NCBI GenBank assembly: GCA_019671135.1 | Contig: JAHRHY010000016.1 | Span: 554,501 to 618,500, forward strand | Length of the DNA stretch: 64,000 nt | Direction: 5' to 3' | Origin: Linnemannia hyalina | Taxonomy: Eukaryota > Mortierellomycota > Mortierellomycetes > Mortierellales > Mortierellaceae | Part shown: piece after piece, positions 48,780 to 58,833 of the stretch | Numbering within the stretch: position 1 is the stretch's first letter | Layout of the letters: every line of letters starts with the position of its first letter | Notes under the pieces: model-generated | Database searches by the model: none | Told to the model about the DNA's origin: nothing | What the model saw: the letters and a program-made list of their open reading frames with translations, nothing else | Translations under genes and position numbers: made by a program

Positions 48780-48798
48780 ATATATATATATATATATG
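48780..48798. repeat. (AT)n microsatellite
   Basis: About nine AT units immediately upstream of the PRM10 start codon, where it may serve as an AT-rich promoter element. Confidence 0.8.
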
Positions 48799-48930
48799 AT
48801 CGATACTCGCAGGCGATCGTGTCGAAGAAAGACCAAGAAATGTCAAGAAAGGTTAAGAAAATAAAATGGAAAAGTGGGGAAGGAGGAGGAGTACAGGGGG
48901 TTATAGAGGAGTAAAAGGGAAAAGTTAAGG

Positions 48931-49000
48931 ATAAAGGGAAAGAGGGAAAGAGGGAAAGAGGGAAAGAGGGAAAGAGGAAAGAGGAAAGAGGAAAGAGGGG
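48931..49000 (+). repeat. AAAGAGGG minisatellite
   Basis: Five or six tandem 8-bp AAAGAGGG units passing into 7-bp AAAGAGG units, all purine on the plus strand. Confidence 0.85.
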
Positions 49001-49381
49001 AAAACATAAACAGACATCGAAAGCAGCAGCACAGACGCAACAGTCCACCAGCACCACTTTCAAATGCCCACGACGATATGACGAAGAAGTAGTAATTGTC
49101 GAGAGGGAAGTATCGTTACAAGAAGGATGAGTAGGACCAGTACGAATTCTTCACTATTCTTCTACTGCGCGGAAATGTGTGTGTGTGTGTTTGCAACAAG
49201 ATCATGCCAGCTCAGGATTGAATTTCAACGAGGATCTTAACTAATCCTAACCCTCAATCCTTGATGCGATAACTGTCCCGTCTCTTTTCGACAAAAGTAA
49301 TGAACAAGAGGGTACGGGAGAAAACATCAAATTTTATTTTATAATACAATGAGGCACCGTCCTGTCCTGTCCTGGCTCTGC

Positions 49382-50488
49382 TTAGGGCGACCGAGATCTG
49401 GAGAGAGAGCGAGAGACCGAGCGAGGAGAGCGCGAGTTGGAAAGAGAGCGTGACCGAGAACGAGAATGGGAAGGGGATCTGGAGCGGGAAGGTGAGCGCG
49501 AGCGCACCTTCTTGGCGACGGTTTCGCTCTGGGTGTTACGACGGGAAACAGGCGAGCGGGACCGAGAGAACAAACGCTCCCGTTTTTCGACTGCCTCCTT
49601 CTGGGCCGTGCGACGGACAGGAGACCTGGAGCGGGAGAAGAGACGGTCTCGTTTGACGACTGCTGCGTCCTTTTGAACTTTGCGACGGTACACAGGCGAT
49701 CTGGAGCGAGAGAAGAAACGACCCCGTTTGGCGGCTGACTCCTTTTCGGGTCTGCGGCTGCCAACAGGCGACCTGGAACGAGAACGCGACGTCTCCCGTT
49801 TGCTCACTGGCTCCAGTTGATGTCTGGCAACAGGGGATCTGGAGCGAGAGAGAGTGCGGTCTTTCTTGGTAGTTGATTCCGTTCGGAGTGAGCGAGAAGC
49901 CGCAGGAGACCTAGGAGGGGACCTCGAGGGCGAGCGTGTAGTCGTCTTGGGTTGCTTTGCTGGAGGGGAACGAGAGCGGGAGCTTGAGTACGATCGACGC
50001 CTCCTGGCGGATTTTGGAGAAGGTGAGCGAGAAGGGGATGCTGATGACGCTGAGCGAGAGCGAGAACGCGATGGGGATCGAGAAGAGGCAGAAGAGGAGG
50101 AGTAGTGGCGTCTCTTGGGAGTAGGCGAGCGCCCACGGGATTGGCGACCCTTCGAGTCCGAGTCCTTGGAGGAGTCTCTGGATCGCTTTGATGACGGCGC
50201 TGCTGTTTCGGCTGCCCTTGCTGCCTGCTGCTCTGCCCTTGCCTTTGCCGCAGCCACCATGGCCACCTCCCGTTCTGCGGCCTGGGTCGCGGCCAACGCT
50301 GCCGCGGCAGTTGCCTTCTGCAAGAGTCCTGTTAATTTCTGTCTCAGTGCATCGACTTGCCTATCGATTTCAGCCTCTTCCAGTCTATTGTAAGAAGATT
50401 TATGTCCGTATGTTAGACGATGAAAACAGTAACAAGGTAAGAAGAGAGCGAGCAGGATGATGATGATGATTACGAGTGTGGATCGCAA

Positions 50489-50524
<36 letters not shown>

Positions 50525-50767
50525 AATATATATTTACCCTTCGTCTTCGAGTTCGTCCTGGAGGGTGGCGCACTTGATCTCAATGGAGCGCTTTTGTTCG
50601 TGGAGGACGAGCTCAGCGTTTGGTTTGCGGAGCTTGGGTTCGTCGTCGTAGGGATCCGTTGGCTTGAAGTCTCGCTGCCTGTACTTGATGGTGCTGAGGT
50701 TACGGACGACGTATCCGTTTGTGCCTGATCCACGGGCTGTGCTGAGTCCGATTCCGTTGTATGACAT
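49382..50767 (-). CDS. CWC21: Spliceosome factor CWC21/SRRM2-type with long RS domain
   Basis: Two exons (minus), 50767-50538 and 50384-49382, encode 410 residues. The N-terminus MSYNGIGLSTARGSGTNGYV is the SRm300/Cwc21 signature that contacts U5 and PRP8 at the catalytic core. The cwf21 helix spans the exon junction (AEIDRQVDALRQKL). Residues about 150-410 are an arginine/serine domain rich in SRSRSP, with a tandem module of about 23-25 residues repeated five times (SRSRSPV followed by an Arg/Lys/Glu linker). This is longer than yeast Cwc21 (about 135 residues) and more like animal SRRM2, in keeping with an intron-rich genome. The intron carries a 30-bp AT run. Confidence 0.92.
50492..50521. 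repeat. (AT)15 microsatellite in the CWC21 intron
   Basis: Fifteen AT units close to the donor side of the single CWC21 intron; self-complementary in the transcript. Confidence 0.9.
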
Positions 50768-51137
50768 TGCGTATGGTGGTTACTGCAGTGGGTGGTTGTT
50801 TGCTGTTTGAAACAAGAGGATCTTTGTATATATATCCTTGGAAGGGAATGATGAGTCGCAGAGGGGCTGAGTGGTTTTTTGGATGACTGAAGAAAGATCA
50901 GCAGTGGGAAGAGGGAGGGGAGGGAAAAAGTAAATAACAGGTGGGCCAGTAAGCGCCCAGCAGCATTTGCGATCGAGTCCTCCTTCGGTGACACCGGCAT
51001 CTCTGGAGAGAGAGAGAGGAGAGATCCGATCGACCCCTCTCCTCTCTCTTGTCCATCAGTCGCTTCTGCATCCATCCATTCCTCCTCACCCCCTCCACTC
51101 TCTCGCCCGCCACTCTTTTCTCCACTCTCTCACCGCC
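50768..51137. promoter_or_regulatory. Shared divergent promoter, CWC21 (minus) and ATP3 (plus)
   Basis: 370 bp between start codons. TATATATCC near 50827 may serve CWC21; the ATP3 side has a CT-rich tract (about 51030-51130) directly before its ATG. Confidence 0.45.
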
Positions 51138-52992
51138 ATGTTCGCCTCCCGTGCCCAGCCTGTCGCGCAGACACTCAGGTACCTACTACCTACCTGCTCC
51201 TTCTCTTCCGACGATACACACTCCCGACCCACTCAGAACAGATCCACCCAGTCTTCACGTCCCTACACTGACCGTGCACATATATACATATATACACACA
51301 CACACACACATAAACATACATTCACGCGCACATCCCATTCACACATTCATACGCCCTGCCTCAACAACAACAATAACAACAAGAACAACAACGGCAACAA
51401 ACCATCAGCCTATGGTTGCAATCATCATATACTCTCCTTCCATGCAACTCTCAGAAGCATAGAGCAAAAGACTCTCGCCCACACCAACCAGCCACCCTCA
51501 GACGTCGATGGGACACGCTGTCAATGACACTCGCCTCCCTCACAACACTCGCTTCTGATCAGCAAGATCGTTACCCTTCCTCCCCTCTCGGCACTTTTAA
51601 AAAGACAAGAATTTTTGAACTCACCCGCATCTCCCCTTTTGTTCAACCCTAATAGCGCCGGTATCCAGACCCGTAACATGGGTACCCTCAGAGAGAGTAA
51701 GCTCCTTCTACATTAATTTATGCACTGTTCCTGGATTCCTGGGTTCCTGGATCGGATCATCATCAAAAGAACAAAAAAAGTTGACAATTCTGTATCTTCT
51801 TCCTTCGTTCTTCAACTTAATAGTCCAGATGCGCCTGAACGCTATCAGGAACATTGGAAAGATCACAAAGTCGATGAAGATGATTGCCTCGACCAAGGTC
51901 GCCAAGGCTCAGCGTGCTATGGAGACTGCCCGCGCCTACGGTTCCACCTCTGCCAGTACGTCTTTCCTCTCGTTTTTATGGTGCTGAATGGTGCTCTTTA
52001 TCAGGATATTGTTCCAGGAACGATCGATACTGCCACAAAGGAAACAAATCATGGACAGGTGCCAACGGGTCGATCGAGACGAGAGGATTCATATTCGACA
52101 TTGGCGCCACATTGACCGTATCCTTTTGTAATACAATTCTTGTGAATTGAATAGGCATCTACAAGAACGCCAACACTGCCCCTCTCGAGAATGAGGACAA
52201 GGTCTACATCGTCTCTTCCTCTGACCGTGGTCTTTGCGGTGGTATCCACTCCTCCGTTGCCAAGGCTACCCGCCGCTTGATCGCTGTTGACGGCCCTTCG
52301 TCTGGCGTCATTGTCTTGGGTGACAAGGCCAAGAACCAGATGTCCCGTTCTCACCGCAGTGACATCCAGATGTCCTTCAACCAGATCGGAAAGGCCATCC
52401 CCACCTTCGCTGAGGCCAGCGCTGCTGCCGACACCATCAAGTCCTCCGGCATCAAGTTCGACACTGCCACCATCATCTACAACGAGTTCACCTCTGCCAT
52501 CGCCTATGAGGCCAAACCCATCAACGTCTACTCTTCCGAGGCTTTGAAGGCTGCCGGTACGTCCTTTCTCCCTTTCTTTTGTATTTACTGTCTCTTCCTT
52601 TCTGATCCTCTTCTTTTCCCCCCCTCTATCTCCTTGTCTTTATCTTTCTTCCTCAACCTTGTCATTATCTTCGTATTCCTCTTCCCCTTCCTCTAACATG
52701 TATCCATCTCTCCATCCAATCCACTCCACTCATAATAGATGCCTTCGCTGCCTACGAGATCGATGATGATGTTTTGGAGAACTACCACGAGTTCTTGTTC
52801 GCCAACAACATCTACTGGGGTCTTGTCGAGGGTCACGCCTCGGAAATGTCTGCCAAGCGCACTGCCATGGAGAACGCCACCAAGAACGCTGGAGAGATGG
52901 TCGACCGCTTGACCATGACCTATAACCGTTCTCGCCAGGCCGCCATTACCTCCGAGTTGGTTGACATTATTACTGGTGCCTCTGCTCTGTAA
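51138..52992 (+). CDS. ATP3: Mitochondrial F1 ATP synthase gamma subunit
   Basis: Five exons (51138-51178, 51656-51696, 51824-51955, 52155-52556, 52739-52992) encode 289 residues. The first two exons, only 41 nt each, give a presequence with Arg and hydroxylated residues ([13 protein letters not shown]). The mature start [15 protein letters not shown], the segment [25 protein letters not shown] and the C-terminal [17 protein letters not shown] are the conserved shaft helices of the gamma subunit. Gamma rotates inside the alpha3beta3 hexamer and couples proton flow to ATP synthesis on the matrix side of the inner membrane. The very small exons and 477-bp first intron made this gene easy to truncate: a model starting at the exon 3 Met would lose the presequence and the first helix turn. 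Confidence 0.95.
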
Positions 52993-53253
52993 AAGAAGCG
53001 ACGGCACGAACACCACACACCTTTTTTTTCCCCCCCTCCTCCACACAACACTTCTCCACAACATCAACAACAACAACGACAATCCTCATCACACTTTTTT
53101 ACGTACACTATAAAAATAGAGGCATTCTTTTATCCCTCTCCTCTCTTCTCAGCAAAAATAAAAAAATCGACATGCCTTTAGGTTCCCAAGGTTCAAGTAG
53201 TCTTTTTATGAAATAGAGGTATAGACTGGGCATCTTGTTTGTGTTGTCGCAGC

Positions 53254-55829
53254 CTACATGGCAACGACGGGAAGGACGACGTTCTGTTGGCCAACCTGCC
53301 AACCCTTCCAGATGGTCTGTTTCAAAAAGCGACTATGCAGCTGTGTCAAGAATGACCTGCCTGCTGCACAAATGTCTGGGTTGCTGAAGGGCAGAGGTCG
53401 GTTCTGATCAAACGACTCTGAGCTGGGTAGTCGTGGTGAGAGTTCGCTGTTACCGTTCTCAAATGGAATCGATCGGCCAGTTTTCTTTGCATCATCATCA
53501 TCATCGCCGCCGCCGCCGCCAGTCGTAAAGTCATATTCACCCCGCTCGACAGCTGGTGAGATTGGAGAAGACGGTGGTGGCGTGTTGCGATCCATGAATC
53601 TCTCTGCGAGCTCGGATGGGTAGGAGAAACTCAGTAGACAATGCTCCCGCAGGCCCTCGATCTCGACATTGGGCTCCAGATGGATTCGGGTGACAACCAG
53701 CACTTGGTTCGCAAGTGAATTACGGCCGTTATCTTGCTCGTCATCTTCTTCGTCTTCATTGTAGTGGCGAGGAGATGTCGAGCTCGAATCTGTGCTGCCA
53801 CTGCTGTAACGGCGACCTTGGCCTGGCAAGACATAGTTGATTGGATAGCTCAGCAGCCATCCTGTCAAGGTCACCAACGACAGACGATCAGGTACAGTCA
53901 GGGGCTGATAGCTGTACTCGGCTTGGTCCCAGTTCTGTATCCGATACTGGACATCGACCAGGAGAATGTTGCGGATGTAATCTTCAAGGGCGTTGTATCG
54001 ATTGTCGGGCATCTATATATTTACAATGATACATGCGAATGTTAGTAATACGGATGCTTGGCCTTGACAGCATTTATCAGCAAAAAAAAGAAAGACAGAG
54101 ATGTTGGTGCGCAGTGTAAAAGAGAGCAGCACATAACGCCATAAACCAAATACAAAAATTGTGCAACTGCTCATATCGGAGGTGCACTCATGGCAAAAAG
54201 AAAATGAAAGAAAGAAAGAAAGAAACGTACGATTTCAGGTTGCGCAAGATGGTAGTCGACATTGACGAAGACGCGCTGAATACCTTCAGGGGCGCCTGAA
54301 AGGTAATCGCGGATGTCTTGAAGGAGTAGTTGGCGGTGAATGATAAAGACATGGTCGTCACCGATGACTAGCAGGTCAAGGTGGTTGTATCTTGCAGACT
54401 ATTATTGTTTGATGGGTAATTGATACACGAGAGAGGACTATTGTTAGGTAGTTGTTGATGCGTAATGGTGTTTTTTAAAAACGCGAGACATTTGAGTTTG
54501 AACAGTGTGAGAAAGGAGGTGCATGGAGGAGGAAGGTTTTTCATGCTTCTTTTTTTTTTTTTTTTTTTTCTTTTCATTTCGACAGAATTGATTGAAAAAA
54601 AGAGGGCTGGAAGCGATGACAAGAAGTATGGGAAGAGGACAGTGCGCTTACATGATGGAACATAGATTGGATTCTATCGACATCGTTCTCGTTGAGGAAC
54701 AATTGGTCAACCAACGACGCCGACCTACGTTAGCGTTAGCACACAACATATAATTGGGACGAGAGAAAAACTTTGAATTAATCGGTCTGGTCCATCGTTC
54801 TATTATTTTTTTAAAGTTTGCCCTGACAAGGTCTGACAAGGTCGGGGGTGAATGAATGTCAATGAATGGTAATAGATAGTCTGCAAGAGTTAAGTGGGGC
54901 AAAGAACAACACAAAAAAAAGATGAAGCTCTTAACCATCCAATCCTTCAGGCATATGCAATAACCAACCACGGCCGTCTTCTTGTCTTGTTGACGTCTGA
55001 AAGAACGAGCGATCCCCCTTCCTCATCTTCAAAAAAAAAAAAAAAAAAAAAAAAGGACTCCGATTGAGATCCAGGGGTAGGGACAATTGTATCTGAAAGA
55101 GAGTAGAAGAATACAAAGGGAATGTGGGGACACAAGCAACGGTAGTGTGGGTATAAGAGTATGTGAGGGAGGGATAGATAGATCCACATGAAGGGGAGAG
55201 CGATAGATGTGTGTACAAGTAGGCGCGGTCCCCGGAGAATTGAATTTGTCATCGCCCCTACATGGGAGTCATTCCTCGATAAGAAAAACCGAATGCTAAG
55301 CATGTTGCCGGGGTCAACTCAAGACGAGATCTCCAATGGACAACAACAATAATAAGGAGGCAACCGTACCTGAGCCCAGCGGCAATGCAGAGGATGTCTA
55401 GAGCAGAAGAAGGAAAGCGAGATTGTTGATGAGTGGAAAGGCCTCTGTTTGACAGCGTTGATTGGCATCCATGAGGCTTGTCATTCTTTCTGGACTATCC
55501 AGACAACAACAAAAAAAGGAAAAGACACAGGGGTACACAGAGAGAACAAAAGGGAATACAAGGGTACTTTTTTCTTTTTTTCCTATCTCTCCCTCCCTCT
55601 CGGTGTTGGCTATTGGTGTTTGAAGAGAGGACATCATCCACATGTCCGTCCGTCTCTTGCCCTGACACACAGAGGATGAAATGAAATGAGCATAAAAAGA
55701 AGAGGCATTATGGATAATAATGTTATTATTTTTACCGTTGGCAAGGGAGATTTGGGCAGCGTGGTTTATCCGCTTCTGCAGAACGGTGCGGACAATGCCG
55801 AAGGCGTCTTCAAAGTAGGATCTGTCCAT
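53254..55829 (-). CDS. Conserved protein of unknown function, possibly C1orf74/DUF4504-like
   Basis: Five exons (minus): 55829-55736, 55397-55370, 54724-54652, 54398-54231 and 54012-53254, joined in phase to 373 residues. Exon 2 has only 28 nt. The order MDRSYFEDAFGIVR...DILCIAAGLRSASLVDQLF...LDLLVIGDDHVFII reads as one alpha/beta domain. It is followed by LTGWLLSYPINYVLPG and, after an acidic low-complexity insert, VTRIHLEP...CLLSFSYPSEL. These resemble the UPF0739 (human C1orf74) pattern, but this is from memory and tentative. No signal peptide, membrane segment or catalytic motif is evident. A second insert, Gly5 then Asp5 (GGGGGDDDDD) and Ser/Pro-rich, splits the C-terminal part. The gene converges on ATP3. 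Confidence 0.7.
54550..54569 (+). repeat. 20-base T run in an intron
   Basis: Homopolymer in the third intron of the C1orf74-like gene (A run in the transcript). Confidence 0.85.
55031..55054 (+). repeat. 24-base A run in an intron
   Basis: Homopolymer in the 645-bp second intron of the C1orf74-like gene (T run in the transcript, upstream of the acceptor). Confidence 0.85.
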
Positions 55830-56988
55830 TTCGTAAGGTTGTTGTTTGTTGTTGGTGTGTCGGTTTGTTGTTGTTGGTTGTTGGTTGTTGTTGGTTGTTG
55901 GTGTTGTTTGCTGTTGGTGGTCGCAGGATGAAGGTTGTAAAAGGGGTACGTGTTGAATAATGTATATGTGGATATCAGTGGGCTAGTCGATGAATTTGGT
56001 AGATAAGACTGAGAGTGAGCAATTAAGTGGGTGGGTGAGTAGGAGTAGGAGAGTTGCGACGAAGAGTACAAATTAGAGAGAGGAGAAGGAGAAAGAGGAA
56101 GAAGACGAAGAAGAAGAAACAAAGACAAGAGAAAAGAGTTGTGTGCGGAGTTAATAAAAAAAGAGATTCAAGACACCAAAAAAAAGGAAATAAAAAAAAG
56201 AAAAAAGAGGCGAATTTATGGTTTTTTCGACGAGTGAGGAGCAATGGGTGAGTGAGAGTGGCTTGCTCTTTTCTATCTCGTCAAATTATCACAATAATAA
56301 TTGCTGGCTGAGCGTGTTTGTGTGAATGTCTTGACTCTGGAGGGCGTACTAACTGTCCACCCATTCATTGGTGACACCGAGCACATTGCTTCTCTCTCCT
56401 TAACTTTTTTTGTTCATCTAATATCATAAACACTGTTCCCTTCTTTGTTCCGGCCACCGATCTCTGCTCTCCTCTCTCCTCCTCCTCTCCTTCTACTCTT
56501 CTCTCCCTTCTGGTCTCATCCATGCAGGAAAATATACCGCGTGCACCTTTTGCGACAAGCCTGGTATGTGCAGCCATCTAACTGACTCGGCTTAACTCGA
56601 CTCGAATAGACAGCCTCTCGGTAACTGAGCATCAATGCATGAAAAAAACGGACCTTTGGTCTTTTCGTCTATTGCCCCAACAACAAGTTAAATATATCCT
56701 TGTTCACATCGCGTCCAGTAGTCGAAGAGCAAAGCCTGTAGATCACAGGGCTGTGGAGTGGTGTGGTCGTTGTCTCTATAGTACCATGCACGCCCTCAAC
56801 TCCCGCTCCTGAAACGGGCTGATGCAACAAAAGAGCAAGAGGCAACCAGGCTGTGTTGTCGTTGCGCCTCCTTGCTCAAAATGACCGTCGTCACCTGACA
56901 TTCACTTCTAGCCAGTCCAGCTCCGCCCGTCCTTGTCCAAAGAAGGGATTCCAGTCATCCGTTCTCCATCTACAAACAAACCAAATCA
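55830..56988. other. 1.16-kb region between two divergent genes
   Basis: A TTGTTGG-rich tract at about 55842-55920 lies just upstream of the C1orf74-like start. Purine-rich sequence (56050-56210) and a CT-rich block (56390-56520) follow. At 56528-56563 and 56725-56812 there are short cysteine-containing frames, but they do not join in phase. No tRNA fold was found by eye. Confidence 0.45.
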
Positions 56989-58142
56989 ATGTCAGACGAG
57001 GCTGCCATCCCCCAGCCTGACTTCAAGCCCTCAAAGCTCGGCACAAAGGATTAGTACGGTTACACTATTGTTTTTGCACTTTGTTAATAGTAACAGAACA
57101 AAGAGCTCGCCATGAGAGCACAGGAACTAACACTCGTCTCATTCCTAAAATAATATAACAACAATAGCTGGGACAAGGTTTATAATCGCGAGGTGATCAA
57201 CTTCAAGGACCATGGAGACATTGGAGAGATCTGGTACAACTGCCGCTCCTATTTATTTTTTTTCAATTCTACTCTGAAGAACCAATGGATCCTATCCAAA
57301 CCATTAATTGCTCAACTACCTCATGTTTTTATTAACCATAGGTTTGGCGAGGACAGTGCAGTGAAAATGGTCGATTGGGTCGAGGAGCACTACGAGGACG
57401 AGAAGGAGACCTGTGCCGTTCTCGACTTGGGCTGCGGGAACGGACATCTGCTCCTCGACTTGGCTGAGCTTGGATTCGAGGACTTGACCGGAATCGACTA
57501 CTCGCCCGCAGCCATCGAGCTTGCCAAAGCCGTGGCCGAGGACAAGGAGGTCGACCACATTATCAGGTACGAGGCCGTTGACTTTTTGGCAGAAAAGGAG
57601 ACCCTGGAATGGTGCGCACAACAGGCAGCCCCTGGTTCTGATGGTCATGGCGAGCCCAAGAAGTTCAAGGTTATGCTGGACAAAGGCACCTATGATGCCA
57701 TCAGTCTGCACCAAAAGAACAAAGCCGATGCTGTTGCTGCAGCAGCGGCAGCTCATGCTGATGCGGATAGTGAGGAGAGGAAGGATGAAGAGTCTGTTGC
57801 CAAGGATAACATTGTGCTTGCTGAGAATGACGACAATATGGAGGAACTGGCTGACCGGTACCCCAAGCGAGTTGCGTCGATGATGCGCGACGATGGGCGT
57901 CTGCTTATCACTTCCTGCAACTGGACTCAGCCCGAGTTGATCCAGCGCTTCTCCCAATGTAAGTTTTTTATCTTGTTTTCTATTTGTGAAAGAGAGCATT
58001 GGTCCTGTGTTTGCTCATTTGCTGTTTATTATCTTTCTCGTGTCTAGACTTTGAATATGATTCGCATCTCAAGTATCCGACGTTTACCTTTGGTGGAGTG
58101 AAAGGACAGACGATATCGAGTGTAGTTTTCAGGAAGAAATAA
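56989..58142 (+). CDS. EFM4: Protein-lysine N-methyltransferase EFM4 (METTL10/EEF1AKMT2)
   Basis: Four exons (56989-57053, 57168-57233, 57342-57958, 58048-58142) encode 280 residues. The fold is a class I, SAM-dependent seven-beta-strand methyltransferase: motif I VLDLGCGNGHLL, ITSCNW near motif post-II, and the family lead-in YWDKVYNREVINFKDHGDIGEIWFG. FKVMLDKGTYDAISL is the conserved motif II region. The enzyme methylates a lysine of translation elongation factor eEF1A (Lys316 in yeast) in the cytosol. An Ala/Asp/Glu-rich insertion of about 40 residues after DAISLHQKNK makes it longer than yeast EFM4. Donors GTACGG and GTACAA are of the GTAC class. Confidence 0.92.
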
Positions 58143-58833
58143 ATTCGCCTCTGGGAATACTCTGCAACAAGAATGTATTTTATTGTCTGTGAGGTAGGAG
58201 TCTTGGCATGGAGGGTTACAGGAGATGCAACAGGCATTATCGCTAAGATCAAGGTCTTGGCAGCAGAGCAGCAGCAGCCTTACCGTGGTCAAGCCAAGGT
58301 GAGTGTGGAGATGGGCTGCGAGTGTTGTCATAGATCTGTGTGATATGTGATATGTAAGCTGTGCGTCATTTCTAGTCGTTTCTAGGCGCGTGCAGAGCCG
58401 ATAGCGATGCATGGTCGCCCGTATACTAAATACAAGTTGTACGCGTGCGTGACCATTGCTGGTCCGTTCTTTCGTATGTATTATGTATGCTGTGCGTGTG
58501 TGTGTGTGTGTTTGTTCCTACTTGCTATGATAGCTCATCATGCTGAGTTCGTTGCTGCTCCTTTATTCTTCCCTCCCTCCCTCCTCCTCCCTCCAATAAT
58601 ATACTCTTTCCTTCTTCCCTCTCCTTCTCCCTTCTCCCTCTCCTTCTCCAGCAAGTCCACCTTGTCACAATTTTCACATCATCAACAACAGAATAGAAAA
58701 GGTATACGGATACAAACAAAACAAACGCATTCCTTCCCTCTCCTCCATCCTTTCTTATACATCTCTCTTTCTCTCTTTCTCTCTTTCTCTCCTTCTCTCC
58801 TTCTCTCCTTCTCTCTCGCTCCCTCAGTCTCTC
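58143..58833. other. EFM4 3' flank and HECT ligase promoter
   Basis: A (TG)n stretch lies near 58495-58511. From about 58560 the strand is CT-rich, ending in repeated TCTCTTTC/TTCTCTCC units (58760-58820) immediately before the next ATG. No gene is seen. Confidence 0.5.

Larger units (their letters stand above)
48770..49381. other. PRM10 upstream region and CWC21 3' flank
   Basis: 612 bp holding an (AT)n run, an AAAGAGGG minisatellite and AT-rich 3' flank sequence. Minus-strand open frames here are Phe/Ser/Leu translations of the purine tract and are not genes. Confidence 0.5.

Noticed and set aside
54725..54990. Possible extra exons in the second intron of the C1orf74-like gene (DYLLPFIDIHSPP and GWLLHMPEGLDG frames)
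   Set aside because: Neither supplies the phase needed by the exon at 54724; the 28-nt exon at 55397-55370 does so exactly.
56528..56812. Zinc-ribbon-like fragments (KYTACTFCDKP, then HRAVEWCGRCLYS) suggesting a second eL43-like copy
   Set aside because: The two pieces cannot be joined in one phase with visible splice sites and the similarity is limited to a few Cys-centred residues; probably chance or a very decayed fragment.
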